From the NCBI GenBank assembly GCA_002490665.1, contig DKUL01000002.1:1-46043 (forward strand): 46,043 bases of DNA, read 5' to 3'. The position numbers and the translations under genes were made by a program. Every line of letters starts with the position of its first letter. The first letter of the stretch is position 1. Shown piece by piece: positions 25,146 through 32,618 of the stretch. The notes beneath the pieces were generated by a model. The model saw only the letters and a program-made list of their open reading frames with translations. It made no database searches and had not been told where the DNA came from. The stretch is from Lachnospiraceae bacterium UBA7205. GTDB lineage: Bacteria; Bacillota; Clostridia; Lachnospirales; Lachnospiraceae.

Positions 25146-26591
25146 CTATTGTCCCATCGTATCATTTAATGCTGCACAAAACGACCTATACCACTCCTGA
25201 AACGCGTCTTCTGTCGTGTACGGTGCGCTTGCCTCTTCCAGACTCATTCCTTCCGAAAGAGCCTGTACCACCGCCTCCCTGTCTGCCTTCGCCTTGTCAA
25301 AAAGATGATATTCCAGCACCTTCCTTGCGGCAGAACCATTCTGGAAGCTTTTATTCGTATAATATTTTCCATCCTTCATATTATCAAAAACATGTGTTAT
25401 GCAATCATAGGTTTTTTCCGCCACTTCGATATTCTGTTCCGCTATCACCTTATCCAGTACTTCAGTGGTGTTAGCATCCTCCCATACCGGCATATACCCT
25501 GAGATACAGCTGAACCGGAGGTTGTTTTCCGGCTCCGTAAACCACTTCAGGAATTCGACTGCCGCATACTCATGTTTTTCGTCACTCTTTGTCACGACCA
25601 TGCCAGCCCCCTGCTGGACAGCATACTGCTCCCCGCCGTCAAATATGGGCGCTGCCATAATTTCATATGCTATGTCGTAGCTTCCGCCCTCATCCTCGAC
25701 CCTGTCTGGAAAATATATCGCCGAAGCCGTCGAACCCGTATAGGCAATCAGTTCGCCTGTCTTCACATCGTCTGACCGGAAGGAACCGTACGCCCCAAAA
25801 TACCCCTTGACCGTGGGCACATAATAGTTTTCCCAGATACGCCGGATGCTGTCCTCCGGCAGGTTAAAGGTTACCTGCCCCTTGTCCGCCTGAAAAATTT
25901 CCAGCCCAAGCTGCCTCATCCCGATAATGAAATAGTTCGCCATCGCATCACGACCGTAAAACGCCTTTCCGTCATTCGCCATATCCGGTGTCAGGCTGTC
26001 CGTCCACTCATAATATGCCGCCGCGGTATCCACGACGCCTTCTATCGTGCTGAGATTCTCCAGCGATGCCCCTGTCGCCTCGGCAAAAGGTTCCCAGTCC
26101 GTCCGATTAATCATCATGACTTCCGTGGATTTGGCAACCGGAAAAATCCGCAGGCTTCCATCCTCCGCAATACAGCCCTCATCAATATACGAGGGGATAT
26201 ATTTGTCCAGCTCGCCCTCTTCCAGATAAGCGGACAAATTTGCCAGGGCGCCTTTCTGCTCAAATTCATACGCGGTATCCGAGTACGCAGAAAACACGTC
26301 CGGCATTTCCGACGCGCCTACCTTTCCGTTGATGGAATCCCTGACAGCGGACTCCAGGTCGGAAACAGAACCCTGACTGTAGCTCTGCACGTAGATTCCC
26401 CTTTTATTGCCCACTGTATTGTTAAACTCCTCTATCAGGGTATCAAATGCCGCCTGTTGTGTGCCGTTGTAATAATGCCATACCGTAATCGATACCGGCT
26501 CATCCGGATTCAGCGGACTCTTTTCGCTTCCGCATCCCGAAACCACTCCCATCAATGCCAAAAATAATGCTCCGCAAATTTTCTTCTTCAT
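25146..26591 (-). CDS. Family-1 extracellular solute-binding lipoprotein
   Basis: Signal peptide MKKKICGALFLALMGVVSGC ends in a lipobox with Cys20, so the protein is anchored outside. The mature part begins PVSITVWHYYNGTQQAAFDTLIEEFN, the standard opening of carbohydrate-type solute-binding proteins, and later has FPVAKSTEVMMINRTDWE and a QYAVQQGAGMVVTKSDEKHEYAAVEFLKWFTEPE segment typical of the MalE/UgpB class. No ABC permease or ATPase gene is next to it. Instead, the hybrid kinase begins six bases after its stop. I chose the ATG at 26591 because GGGGG lies 5 bases upstream and the basic n-region follows; the ATG at 26603 is less likely. A role as ligand receptor for the kinase fits; the ligand is unknown. 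Confidence 0.88.
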   Translation of the reverse strand: MKKKICGALFLALMGVVSGCGSEKSPLNPDEPVSITVWHYYNGTQQAAFDTLIEEFNNTVGNKRGIYVQSYSQGSVSDLESAVRDSINGKVGASEMPDVFSAYSDTAYEFEQKGALANLSAYLEEGELDKYIPSYIDEGCIAEDGSLRIFPVAKSTEVMMINRTDWEPFAEATGASLENLSTIEGVVDTAAAYYEWTDSLTPDMANDGKAFYGRDAMANYFIIGMRQLGLEIFQADKGQVTFNLPEDSIRRIWENYYVPTVKGYFGAYGSFRSDDVKTGELIAYTGSTASAIYFPDRVEDEGGSYDIAYEIMAAPIFDGGEQYAVQQGAGMVVTKSDEKHEYAAVEFLKWFTEPENNLRFSCISGYMPVWEDANTTEVLDKVIAEQNIEVAEKTYDCITHVFDNMKDGKYYTNKSFQNGSAARKVLEYHLFDKAKADREAVVQALSEGMSLEEASAPYTTEDAFQEWYRSFCAALNDTMGQ

Positions 26592-26641
26592 AACATCCCC
26601 CATTCTTCCCTGCAGACACGGACACAGAAATCGTTCTATTT

Positions 26642-26670
26642 ATTTTATCATTTTCCAGTCATATTTGCAA
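26642..26670 (-). promoter_or_regulatory. Sigma-A promoter for the solute-binding protein/kinase operon
   Basis: On the minus strand TTGCAA, a 17-base spacer and TAAAAT lie about 50 bp upstream of the lipoprotein start and just after the ilvE terminator. Four and five of six consensus positions match with ideal spacing. It probably starts the six-gene transcript down to the terminator at 14051. Confidence 0.6.
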
Positions 26671-26676
26671 CAAACG

Positions 26677-26714
26677 AAAAAGTGCGGCTCCCTGATTTCA
26701 GGGACGTCCGCACT
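26677..26714 (-). terminator. Intrinsic terminator of ilvE
   Basis: On the minus strand AGTGCGG pairs with CCGCACT, with an inner TCCCTGA/TCAGGGA stem, and is followed by TTTTTCGTTTG. It begins about 20 bases after the ilvE stop and isolates it from the lipoprotein operon. Confidence 0.88.
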
Positions 26715-26735
26715 CTTACAATCCGTTATCCGGCA

Positions 26736-27758
26736 CTATATTTCCACAATCCAGCCCTTGGGCGCCTCGATGCGTCCCATCTGGATGCCTGTCAGCGTAT
26801 CATAAAGCTTTTTGGTCACAGGCCCCATCTCGTCCATGCCCGACGGAAGGCAGATTTCCTCGCCTTTTTTTACGATCTTTCCAACAGGCGATATGACTGC
26901 CGCCGTGCCGCAAAGCCCGCACTCCGCAAAATCCTTGACCTCATCAAAAAGAACTTCCCGCTCCTCAACCTCGAGCCCGAGATAATCCTTTGCCACAATC
27001 ATCAGGGAACGGCGTGTGATGGATGGAAGGATGCTGTCTGATTTTGGTGTCACAACCTTATTGTCATTCGTCACAAAAAGGAAATTCGCACCGCCTGTCT
27101 CTTCAACCTTTGTCCGAGTCGCCGGGTCAAGGTACATATTCTCGTCAAAGCCGTCCTTGTGCGCCGTGACAATCGCATGCAGGCTCATGGCATAGTTAAG
27201 CCCTGCCTTGATATGGCCTGTCCCATGGGGCGCGGCGCGGTCAAAATCACTGACCCTTATCGTAAGCGGCTTCGCACCACCCTTGAAATATGGTCCCACA
27301 GGGGTCGTAAAGATTCTGAACTGGTACTCGTCAGCAGGCTTCACCCCGATTACAGGGTTCATCCCGAACATATAAGGGCGCACATAGAGCGTCGCGCCGG
27401 AACCATAGGGCGGCACATACGCCTCGTTTGCCTTGACTACCTGCTTAACAGCTTCCACGAAACGTCCTGTGGGAAGCGTCGGCATCTCAAGACGCACGCA
27501 GCTGTCATGCATGCGCTGCTCATTCAGGTCCGGGCGGAACACGACGGTCTTTCCATCCTGTGTCGTGTACGCCTTCAGCCCCTCAAAACAAGTCTGTGCA
27601 TACTGTAAGACACCCGCACATTCGTTCAGCACGATATTGGCATCCTCGGTAAGCACGCCATTGTCCCACGCGCCGTCCTTAAAGTTCGTAACATACCTTT
27701 TGTCAGTCTGTCTGTAGCCAAAGCCCAGACCTGACCAGTCCAAATCTTTCTTTTCCAT
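26736..27758 (-). CDS. ilvE: Branched-chain amino acid aminotransferase
   Basis: PLP enzyme that transfers the amino group between glutamate and the keto acids of Val, Leu and Ile, in the cytosol. The 340-residue length and motifs fit the longer type-II class of class-IV aminotransferases: YAQTCFEGLKAY near residue 55, YVRPYMFG, GHIKAGLNYAMSL with the Schiff-base lysine, VEETGGANFLFV, and ECGLCGTAAVISPVG near the C-terminus. I start it at the ATG at 27758 because GGAGG is 8 bases upstream; a TTG two codons earlier is only 2 bases from it. It stands alone, with its own promoter and terminator. The leader is only about 75 bases, with no T-box. Confidence 0.95.
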   Translation of the reverse strand: MEKKDLDWSGLGFGYRQTDKRYVTNFKDGAWDNGVLTEDANIVLNECAGVLQYAQTCFEGLKAYTTQDGKTVVFRPDLNEQRMHDSCVRLEMPTLPTGRFVEAVKQVVKANEAYVPPYGSGATLYVRPYMFGMNPVIGVKPADEYQFRIFTTPVGPYFKGGAKPLTIRVSDFDRAAPHGTGHIKAGLNYAMSLHAIVTAHKDGFDENMYLDPATRTKVEETGGANFLFVTNDNKVVTPKSDSILPSITRRSLMIVAKDYLGLEVEEREVLFDEVKDFAECGLCGTAAVISPVGKIVKKGEEICLPSGMDEMGPVTKKLYDTLTGIQMGRIEAPKGWIVEI

Positions 27759-27837
27759 TTTCAAGTCCTCCTCCTCATTTTGATGAATGCCCCATCACAG
27801 CCCATCACAGGATTTCGGGAGCGTTCCTTAGTCTTTT

Positions 27838-27866
27838 ATTATCATACCAAAAAATGCAAAAGTCAA
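27838..27866 (-). promoter_or_regulatory. Sigma-A promoter of ilvE
   Basis: On the minus strand TTGACT, a 17-base spacer and GATAAT match five of six positions in each box. The -35 box overlaps the folA stop codon (TGTTGACT). Downstream, the leader holds a tandem 10-bp repeat (CTGTGATGGG on this strand). No terminator separates folA, so some read-through is possible. Confidence 0.7.
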
Positions 27867-28366
27867 CATTTCCGGCTATTTTTTCTCTCATATTTTAAAA
27901 AATAGTACTCCAGGTCAAAGTAGGTCTGTTCCTCACTGTCAGCCACAAGCGCCCACTCCGGCATTTCGTCCAGCCTGGGGAAAAACGCATCCGCCTGATA
28001 TGCATAGTCAATTTTCGTGATGTGCGCCGTATTGCAGTAAGGAAGGAGCTGCTCATACACGCTCGCCCCTCCCACTACATAAATGTCCTCGTCAGCATAG
28101 CCTTTGAGTTCCTCCATCAGTTCGCCAACGGAATGAATCACAATGGCACCTTTGACCACATAGCTTCTATCCCTCGATAAAATGATATTGACCCGGTTTT
28201 TCAGCGGCTGCTTCTGCGGAAAGGATTCCAGTGTCTTCCTGCCCGCCACAATCACCTTTCCCTCCGTCATCTCCCGAAACATCTGCTGGTCCCTCGGTAT
28301 ACGCACCAGCAGGCTGTTCTGGCAGCCAATTGCCCAGTTGCTGTCCACAGCCGCTATGATATTCAT
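27863..28366 (-). CDS. folA: Dihydrofolate reductase
   Basis: Reduces dihydrofolate to tetrahydrofolate with NADPH. The 167-residue protein starts MNIIAAVDSNWAIGCQNSLLVRIPRD: the typical W-A-I-G loop is present, and the substrate-binding acid falls at RIPRDQQMF. Next come VIVAGRKTLESFP (cofactor loop), IILSRDRSY and IYVVGGASVYEQLLP (second cofactor site). It lies 18 bp after the beta-CASP gene in the same direction. No thyA is adjacent, unlike many folA loci. Confident assignment from full-length motif coverage. Confidence 0.93.
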   Translation of the reverse strand: MNIIAAVDSNWAIGCQNSLLVRIPRDQQMFREMTEGKVIVAGRKTLESFPQKQPLKNRVNIILSRDRSYVVKGAIVIHSVGELMEELKGYADEDIYVVGGASVYEQLLPYCNTAHITKIDYAYQADAFFPRLDEMPEWALVADSEEQTYFDLEYYFLKYERKNSRKC

Positions 28367-28384
28367 GTCATTTCCCCCTTTCGT

Positions 28385-29980
28385 TTACTCATATTTGTCC
28401 GCAAGCGAGTTAATCTGGTCTGCAAATCTTGCCAGCTCCTTATTGGGTCTTCCCTCGTTCTTGTAAATGACGGCAATCAGCCTCTGTCCAGCCGCAAGCA
28501 GTCTCGCAAATACATCAGATACACTGCGCAGGCGTTTCTTGACAGCGACAGGGGATGCCTCAAATTCAATAGCTCCTGTTATTAAATCCACCCTTGTGCC
28601 GGAATAAGGCGCATATGCATCATGCCCATGCTCTGCCCTCAGGCAGTCCGCAAACAGGCTGCACGCAGTATCCTCGCCGTGGACAATGAATACCTTTTCC
28701 GGCTTTTCCTCAAAAGCGTTCACCCACTCAATCAGACCATTTTTGTCCGCATGGCCGCTTAGTCCCGGCAGCTGTGTAATCTTTGCCCGGACCTCAACTG
28801 CCTCGCCAAAAAGCTTTACCTCGTCGGCGCCTTCGACCAGGATGCGTCCAAGTGTGCCTGCTGCCTGGTATCCCACGAAGAGAATCGTACATTCCGGCCG
28901 CCACAGGTTATGCTTTAGGTGGTGCCTGATTCGCCCTGCCTCACACATGCCGCTTGCGGAGATAATGACCTTTGGTGTCTCGTCAAAGTTAATCTCCTTT
29001 GACTCCTCACTGGTAATGGCAAGCTTCAGCCCCGGGAAATTCAGCGGATTGATGCCCTTATTGACCAGCTCCATTGCCTCCTCGTCAAAGCAGGTATAAA
29101 TATTTTTCTGGAACACGCCGGTCGCCTCCACGGCAAGCGGGCTGTCGACATACACTTCAAAGCGCGGGAAATCAGGAATCATGTTATCTGCCTTAATTTT
29201 CCTTAGGAAGTACAGGATTTCCTGTGTCCTGCCCACTGCAAAGGACGGGATGACAACATTTCCGCCCTTCGCAAAGGTCTTGTTGATGACCTCCGCAAGG
29301 TCGGATACATATCCGCCTTTCTGCTTTGCGTGATACCGGTCACCATAGGTAGCCTCCATGACAACATAGTCGGCTTCCTTTGTGTAAATCGGATCCTTAA
29401 TCAGCGGCTGGTTTTTGTTTCCGATATCGCCGGAAAATACGATTTTTTTGGTCACGCCGCCCTCGGTCAGCCACACCTCAATGCTGGCAGAGCCAAGCAG
29501 ATGTCCCACATCGGTAAACCGAATCCGGATGCCGTCGCTAATCTCGACATCCTGATTGTACGCGCATGGAACAAGGTTTCTGATAATTCCGTCCGCATCC
29601 TCCATCGTGTACGCCGGCTCAACCGGTTCAAGCCCTGAGTGCCGCTTTGCCTTTCTGTTTTTCCACTCTGCCTCCTGCATCTGGATATGCGCGCAGTCAC
29701 GCAGCATAATCGAACACAGGTCGGCAGACGCCTCCGTCGTGAACACCTGCCCGCGGAATCCCCTCGCATACAACAGCGGCAGGTTTCCTGAGTGGTCCAC
29801 ATGTGCATGCGTCAGAAACACGTAGTCAATCAGCGCATCATCCACAGGAATCTCGCAGCACTCAAAAGGATTGGAACCCTGCTGCATTCCGCAGTCAACA
29901 AGGATGTTCTTACCGCATGCCTGCAAAAAGTGGCAGCTTCCGGTCACCTGGTGGTCTGCTCCTACAAAGATAAGTTTCAT
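28385..29980 (-). CDS. Beta-CASP metallo-beta-lactamase-fold RNase-like protein
   Basis: A 531-residue protein with the MBL motif LTHAHVDHSGNLP (zinc ligands) near residue 57, the later metal His in FTDVGHLLGSAS, and the Asp in FSGDIG. A beta-CASP insertion (about 200-350) includes VIPSFAVGRTQEILYFL. After it come SASGMCEAGRIRHHL, LPGLSGHADKNGL and VFIVHGE, the RNA-specificity region of bacterial YSH1/CPSF-like enzymes. It probably cleaves or trims RNA. It is not RNase J, which has a different N-terminus and length. AAAGGAGG precedes the ATG. A likely promoter lies upstream, divergent from the alpha-xylosidase, and folA follows in the same transcript. Confidence 0.88.
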   Translation of the reverse strand: MKLIFVGADHQVTGSCHFLQACGKNILVDCGMQQGSNPFECCEIPVDDALIDYVFLTHAHVDHSGNLPLLYARGFRGQVFTTEASADLCSIMLRDCAHIQMQEAEWKNRKAKRHSGLEPVEPAYTMEDADGIIRNLVPCAYNQDVEISDGIRIRFTDVGHLLGSASIEVWLTEGGVTKKIVFSGDIGNKNQPLIKDPIYTKEADYVVMEATYGDRYHAKQKGGYVSDLAEVINKTFAKGGNVVIPSFAVGRTQEILYFLRKIKADNMIPDFPRFEVYVDSPLAVEATGVFQKNIYTCFDEEAMELVNKGINPLNFPGLKLAITSEESKEINFDETPKVIISASGMCEAGRIRHHLKHNLWRPECTILFVGYQAAGTLGRILVEGADEVKLFGEAVEVRAKITQLPGLSGHADKNGLIEWVNAFEEKPEKVFIVHGEDTACSLFADCLRAEHGHDAYAPYSGTRVDLITGAIEFEASPVAVKKRLRSVSDVFARLLAAGQRLIAVIYKNEGRPNKELARFADQINSLADKYE

Positions 29981-30027
29981 ACAAATTCCTCCTTTATCTC
30001 ATTTTTTTCCAGACTGTACTTATATTT

Positions 30028-30057
30028 ATTTTAGCATATTAATATCATCTTGACCAA
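30028..30057 (-). promoter_or_regulatory. Promoter of the beta-CASP/folA transcript
   Basis: On the minus strand TTGGTC, an 18-base spacer and TAAAAT, with TGC directly before the -10 (extended -10). It lies about 50 bp upstream of the gene start. Confidence 0.5.
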
Positions 30058-30116
30058 CTTATTTAAAAAATAATGCTAAAATCCTCTAATTATTTCATTT
30101 CCTTTTCTTTAATATA

Positions 30117-30125
30117 TGGTATGAT
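30117..30125 (+). promoter_or_regulatory. Extended -10 promoter of the alpha-xylosidase gene
   Basis: TGGTATGAT is a good extended -10. The -35 region is weak (TTTCCT at 16 bases). Between it and the start lies a small hairpin (CTGCAC at 30138, GTGCAG at 30152). I see no clear cre site. The start point would be about 70 bp before the ATG. Confidence 0.4.
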
Positions 30126-30202
30126 ACAGATATAAGCCTGCACAGTGCCGGGTGCAGCTGCTTTGCATTCTATATTGGAACCGGCGCAGAAAAGAGGTCA
30201 TA

Positions 30203-32542
30203 ATGAAATTCAGTAACGGCTGCTGGCTTCAGCAGGAGGGCTGTGAATGCTTCGCACCACAGCAGGCATATTTCACAAAGGTTGAGACAGACAAGGTGAC
30301 AATCTGTGCCCCGACTGTCCGCATCAGCCACCGGGGCGACACACTTGGCGGCATCAACCTGACACTTGTCATCACCGCTCCCATGGACGAGGTCATCCGT
30401 GTCCAGACCTACCATCATCTCGGCGCGGTTAAGACATTTCCGGCATTTGAGATAAACGCTGCCGCAAGGCCGCTCAAGGTTGATGACACGGAGGAGCGCA
30501 TTATCATTTACAGCGGTTCCCTTTCCCTCGAGATTGGCAAAAAGAACTGGTATATGCGGTATACACGAAACGGTAAGCTCATTACGGAATCCAAGGCAAA
30601 GGACCTTGCCCTGATGAAGACAGACTGGAGCGGGCTTGCCTATGACCGCGGCGATAATTTTGACACCTATATGCGCCAGCAGCTTGGTCTTGGCGTTGAT
30701 GAAAAAATATATGGCCTTGGCGAGCGCTTTACACCGTTTATCAAAAACGGGCAGAGTGTGAAAATCTGGAATGCCGACGGCGGGACAAGCACCGAGCAGT
30801 GCTACAAGAACATTCCGTTTTATGTCTCAAACAAAGGCTACGGCGTCTTTGTCAACCATCCTGAAAATGTCGAGTTTGAAATCGGGACGGAGATGGTCAC
30901 CAAGGCTGAGTTTTCCGTGGAGGGCACATATCTTGACTACTTCCTGATAAACGGTCCTGAATTAAAGGACGTTTTGAGACGGTACACGGACATCACAGGA
31001 AAACCGGGACTTCCGGCACCCTGGACTTTCGGGCTGTGGCTTTCCACATCGTTTACGACGGATTATGACGAAGCGACTGTCATGAGCTTTGTCGACGGCA
31101 TGCTGGAACGGGGAATTCCCCTTCGTACCTTCCATTTTGACTGCTTCTGGATGAAGGAATTCCACTGGAGCGATTTCCTGTGGGACAGCAGGGTGTTCCC
31201 TGACCCGGTCGGAATGCTCAAACGCATCAAGGACAAGGGGCTGAACATCTGTGTGTGGATTAATTCATACATCGGGCAGGAGTCTGTTCTCTTTCGGGAG
31301 GGCATGGAAAAGGGGTACTTTATCCGCCGTCCCAACGGTCAGGTATGGCAGTGGGATATGTGGCAGCCCGGCATGGCAATCGTCGATTTTACCAATCCCG
31401 AAGCATGGAAATGGTTCCAGGACAAGCTTGAAATCCTCCTCGACATGGGTGTCGACTGCTTTAAGACGGATTTCGGCGAAAGAATCCCGACGGATGCCAT
31501 CTACTACGACGGCTCCGACCCGAAAAAAATGCACAACTACTACACTTACTTATATAACAAATGTGTCTATGAGCTGCTTGAGAGAAAGCGCGGCAAGGGA
31601 CAGGCGGTGCTCTTTGCACGCTCGGCGACGGTCGGCGGCCAGAAATTCCCCGTGCACTGGGGCGGTGACTGCTGGTCAGACTATGAGTCCATGGAGGAAA
31701 GCCTGCGCGGCGGACTGTCGCTTTGCATGTCAGGCTTCGGATTCTGGGCACATGACATCGGTGGTTTTGAGCACACCTCCACGGCCGACGTCTACAAGCG
31801 CTGGGTTGCCTTTGGCCTGCTCTCCTCGCACAGCAGGCTTCACGGAAGCCAGTCCTACCGTGTGCCATGGGTATATGACGAGGAAGCTGTCGATGTTGTC
31901 CGCTTCTTCACCCGCCTGAAGGCAAAACTGATGCCATATATTTATAAGACTGCCATCACTGCCGCAACGGAGGGCATCCCAAGTATGCGGAGCATGGTGC
32001 TCGAGTTCACGAAGGACAGGACATGCCACTATCTTGACAAGCAGTATATGCTTGGCGACAGCCTGCTTGTCGCACCGATATTCAATGACGAGAGCAGGGC
32101 GGAATACTATCTGCCGCAGGGTATCTGGACGAACTTCTTTACCGGAAAGGAATACAGGGGCGGCACATGGATTGAGGAACAGCATGGCTACCTGAGCATT
32201 CCGCTGATGGTGCGTGAGAACTCTGTCGTGGCAGTCGGCGCGCATGACGACCGGCCGGATTACGACTACGCTGACGGCTGCGAGCTGCGCGTCTATGCTG
32301 TCCATGACGGTGTTAAGATTGACACGGAGGTGTACGGCATGAACAATACCGTGGAGCTTTCTGCTTCCATCAAGAGACAGGGGCACAGTATCCTGGTTAC
32401 GGTGGAAGGCAGCAAGCCGTATACCATCCGCATGATAAACATGCGCGCTGCGGAAGCCAAAAACGGATTCCTGACCATTGAGGGAAATGATACCATCGTG
32501 ACGCCTGACCAGGGCGCAAGTGTGATTGAGATTACGTTCTGA
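30203..32542 (+). CDS. yicI: GH31 alpha-xylosidase (YicI-like)
   Basis: Cytosolic glycoside hydrolase releasing alpha-linked xylose, as from xyloglucan-derived isoprimeverose. The nucleophile is Asp423 in CFKTDFGERIP and the acid/base is Asp489 in HWGGDCWSDYESM. Their spacing of 66 residues equals that of E. coli YicI (416/482). GFGFWAHDIGGFE and an N-terminal beta-sandwich with IYGLGERFTPF complete the picture. There is no signal peptide. I start at the ATG at 30203 because AGAGG lies 5 bases upstream; the open frame begins earlier at 30152 without a site. It is a single gene with its own promoter and terminator and no adjacent sugar transporter. It is opposite in direction to most of the window. 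Confidence 0.94.
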   Translation: MKFSNGCWLQQEGCECFAPQQAYFTKVETDKVTICAPTVRISHRGDTLGGINLTLVITAPMDEVIRVQTYHHLGAVKTFPAFEINAAARPLKVDDTEERIIIYSGSLSLEIGKKNWYMRYTRNGKLITESKAKDLALMKTDWSGLAYDRGDNFDTYMRQQLGLGVDEKIYGLGERFTPFIKNGQSVKIWNADGGTSTEQCYKNIPFYVSNKGYGVFVNHPENVEFEIGTEMVTKAEFSVEGTYLDYFLINGPELKDVLRRYTDITGKPGLPAPWTFGLWLSTSFTTDYDEATVMSFVDGMLERGIPLRTFHFDCFWMKEFHWSDFLWDSRVFPDPVGMLKRIKDKGLNICVWINSYIGQESVLFREGMEKGYFIRRPNGQVWQWDMWQPGMAIVDFTNPEAWKWFQDKLEILLDMGVDCFKTDFGERIPTDAIYYDGSDPKKMHNYYTYLYNKCVYELLERKRGKGQAVLFARSATVGGQKFPVHWGGDCWSDYESMEESLRGGLSLCMSGFGFWAHDIGGFEHTSTADVYKRWVAFGLLSSHSRLHGSQSYRVPWVYDEEAVDVVRFFTRLKAKLMPYIYKTAITAATEGIPSMRSMVLEFTKDRTCHYLDKQYMLGDSLLVAPIFNDESRAEYYLPQGIWTNFFTGKEYRGGTWIEEQHGYLSIPLMVRENSVVAVGAHDDRPDYDYADGCELRVYAVHDGVKIDTEVYGMNNTVELSASIKRQGHSILVTVEGSKPYTIRMINMRAAEAKNGFLTIEGNDTIVTPDQGASVIEITF

Positions 32543-32566
32543 TTTCATTTATCCACTAAATAATGC

Positions 32567-32610
32567 AAGGTGCAAAGGACTGAATGCTTCAGTTGGCTTT
32601 GCACCTTTTT
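32567..32610 (+). terminator. Intrinsic terminator after the alpha-xylosidase
   Basis: AAGGTGCAAAG pairs with CTTTGCACCTT, with an inner ACTGAA/TTCAGT stem, and is followed by TTTTTAT. It lies 25 bases after the stop, between two converging genes, and may also slow transcription of the opposite one. Confidence 0.9.
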
Positions 32611-32618
32611 ATATGATC

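Noticed and set aside
27759..27862. T-box leader before ilvE
   Set aside because: The leader is only about 75 bases, lacks the T-box core sequence and has no antiterminator structure.
31730..32548. 272-codon minus-strand frame
   Set aside because: Antisense to the alpha-xylosidase gene, whose catalytic residues are in place; a shadow.
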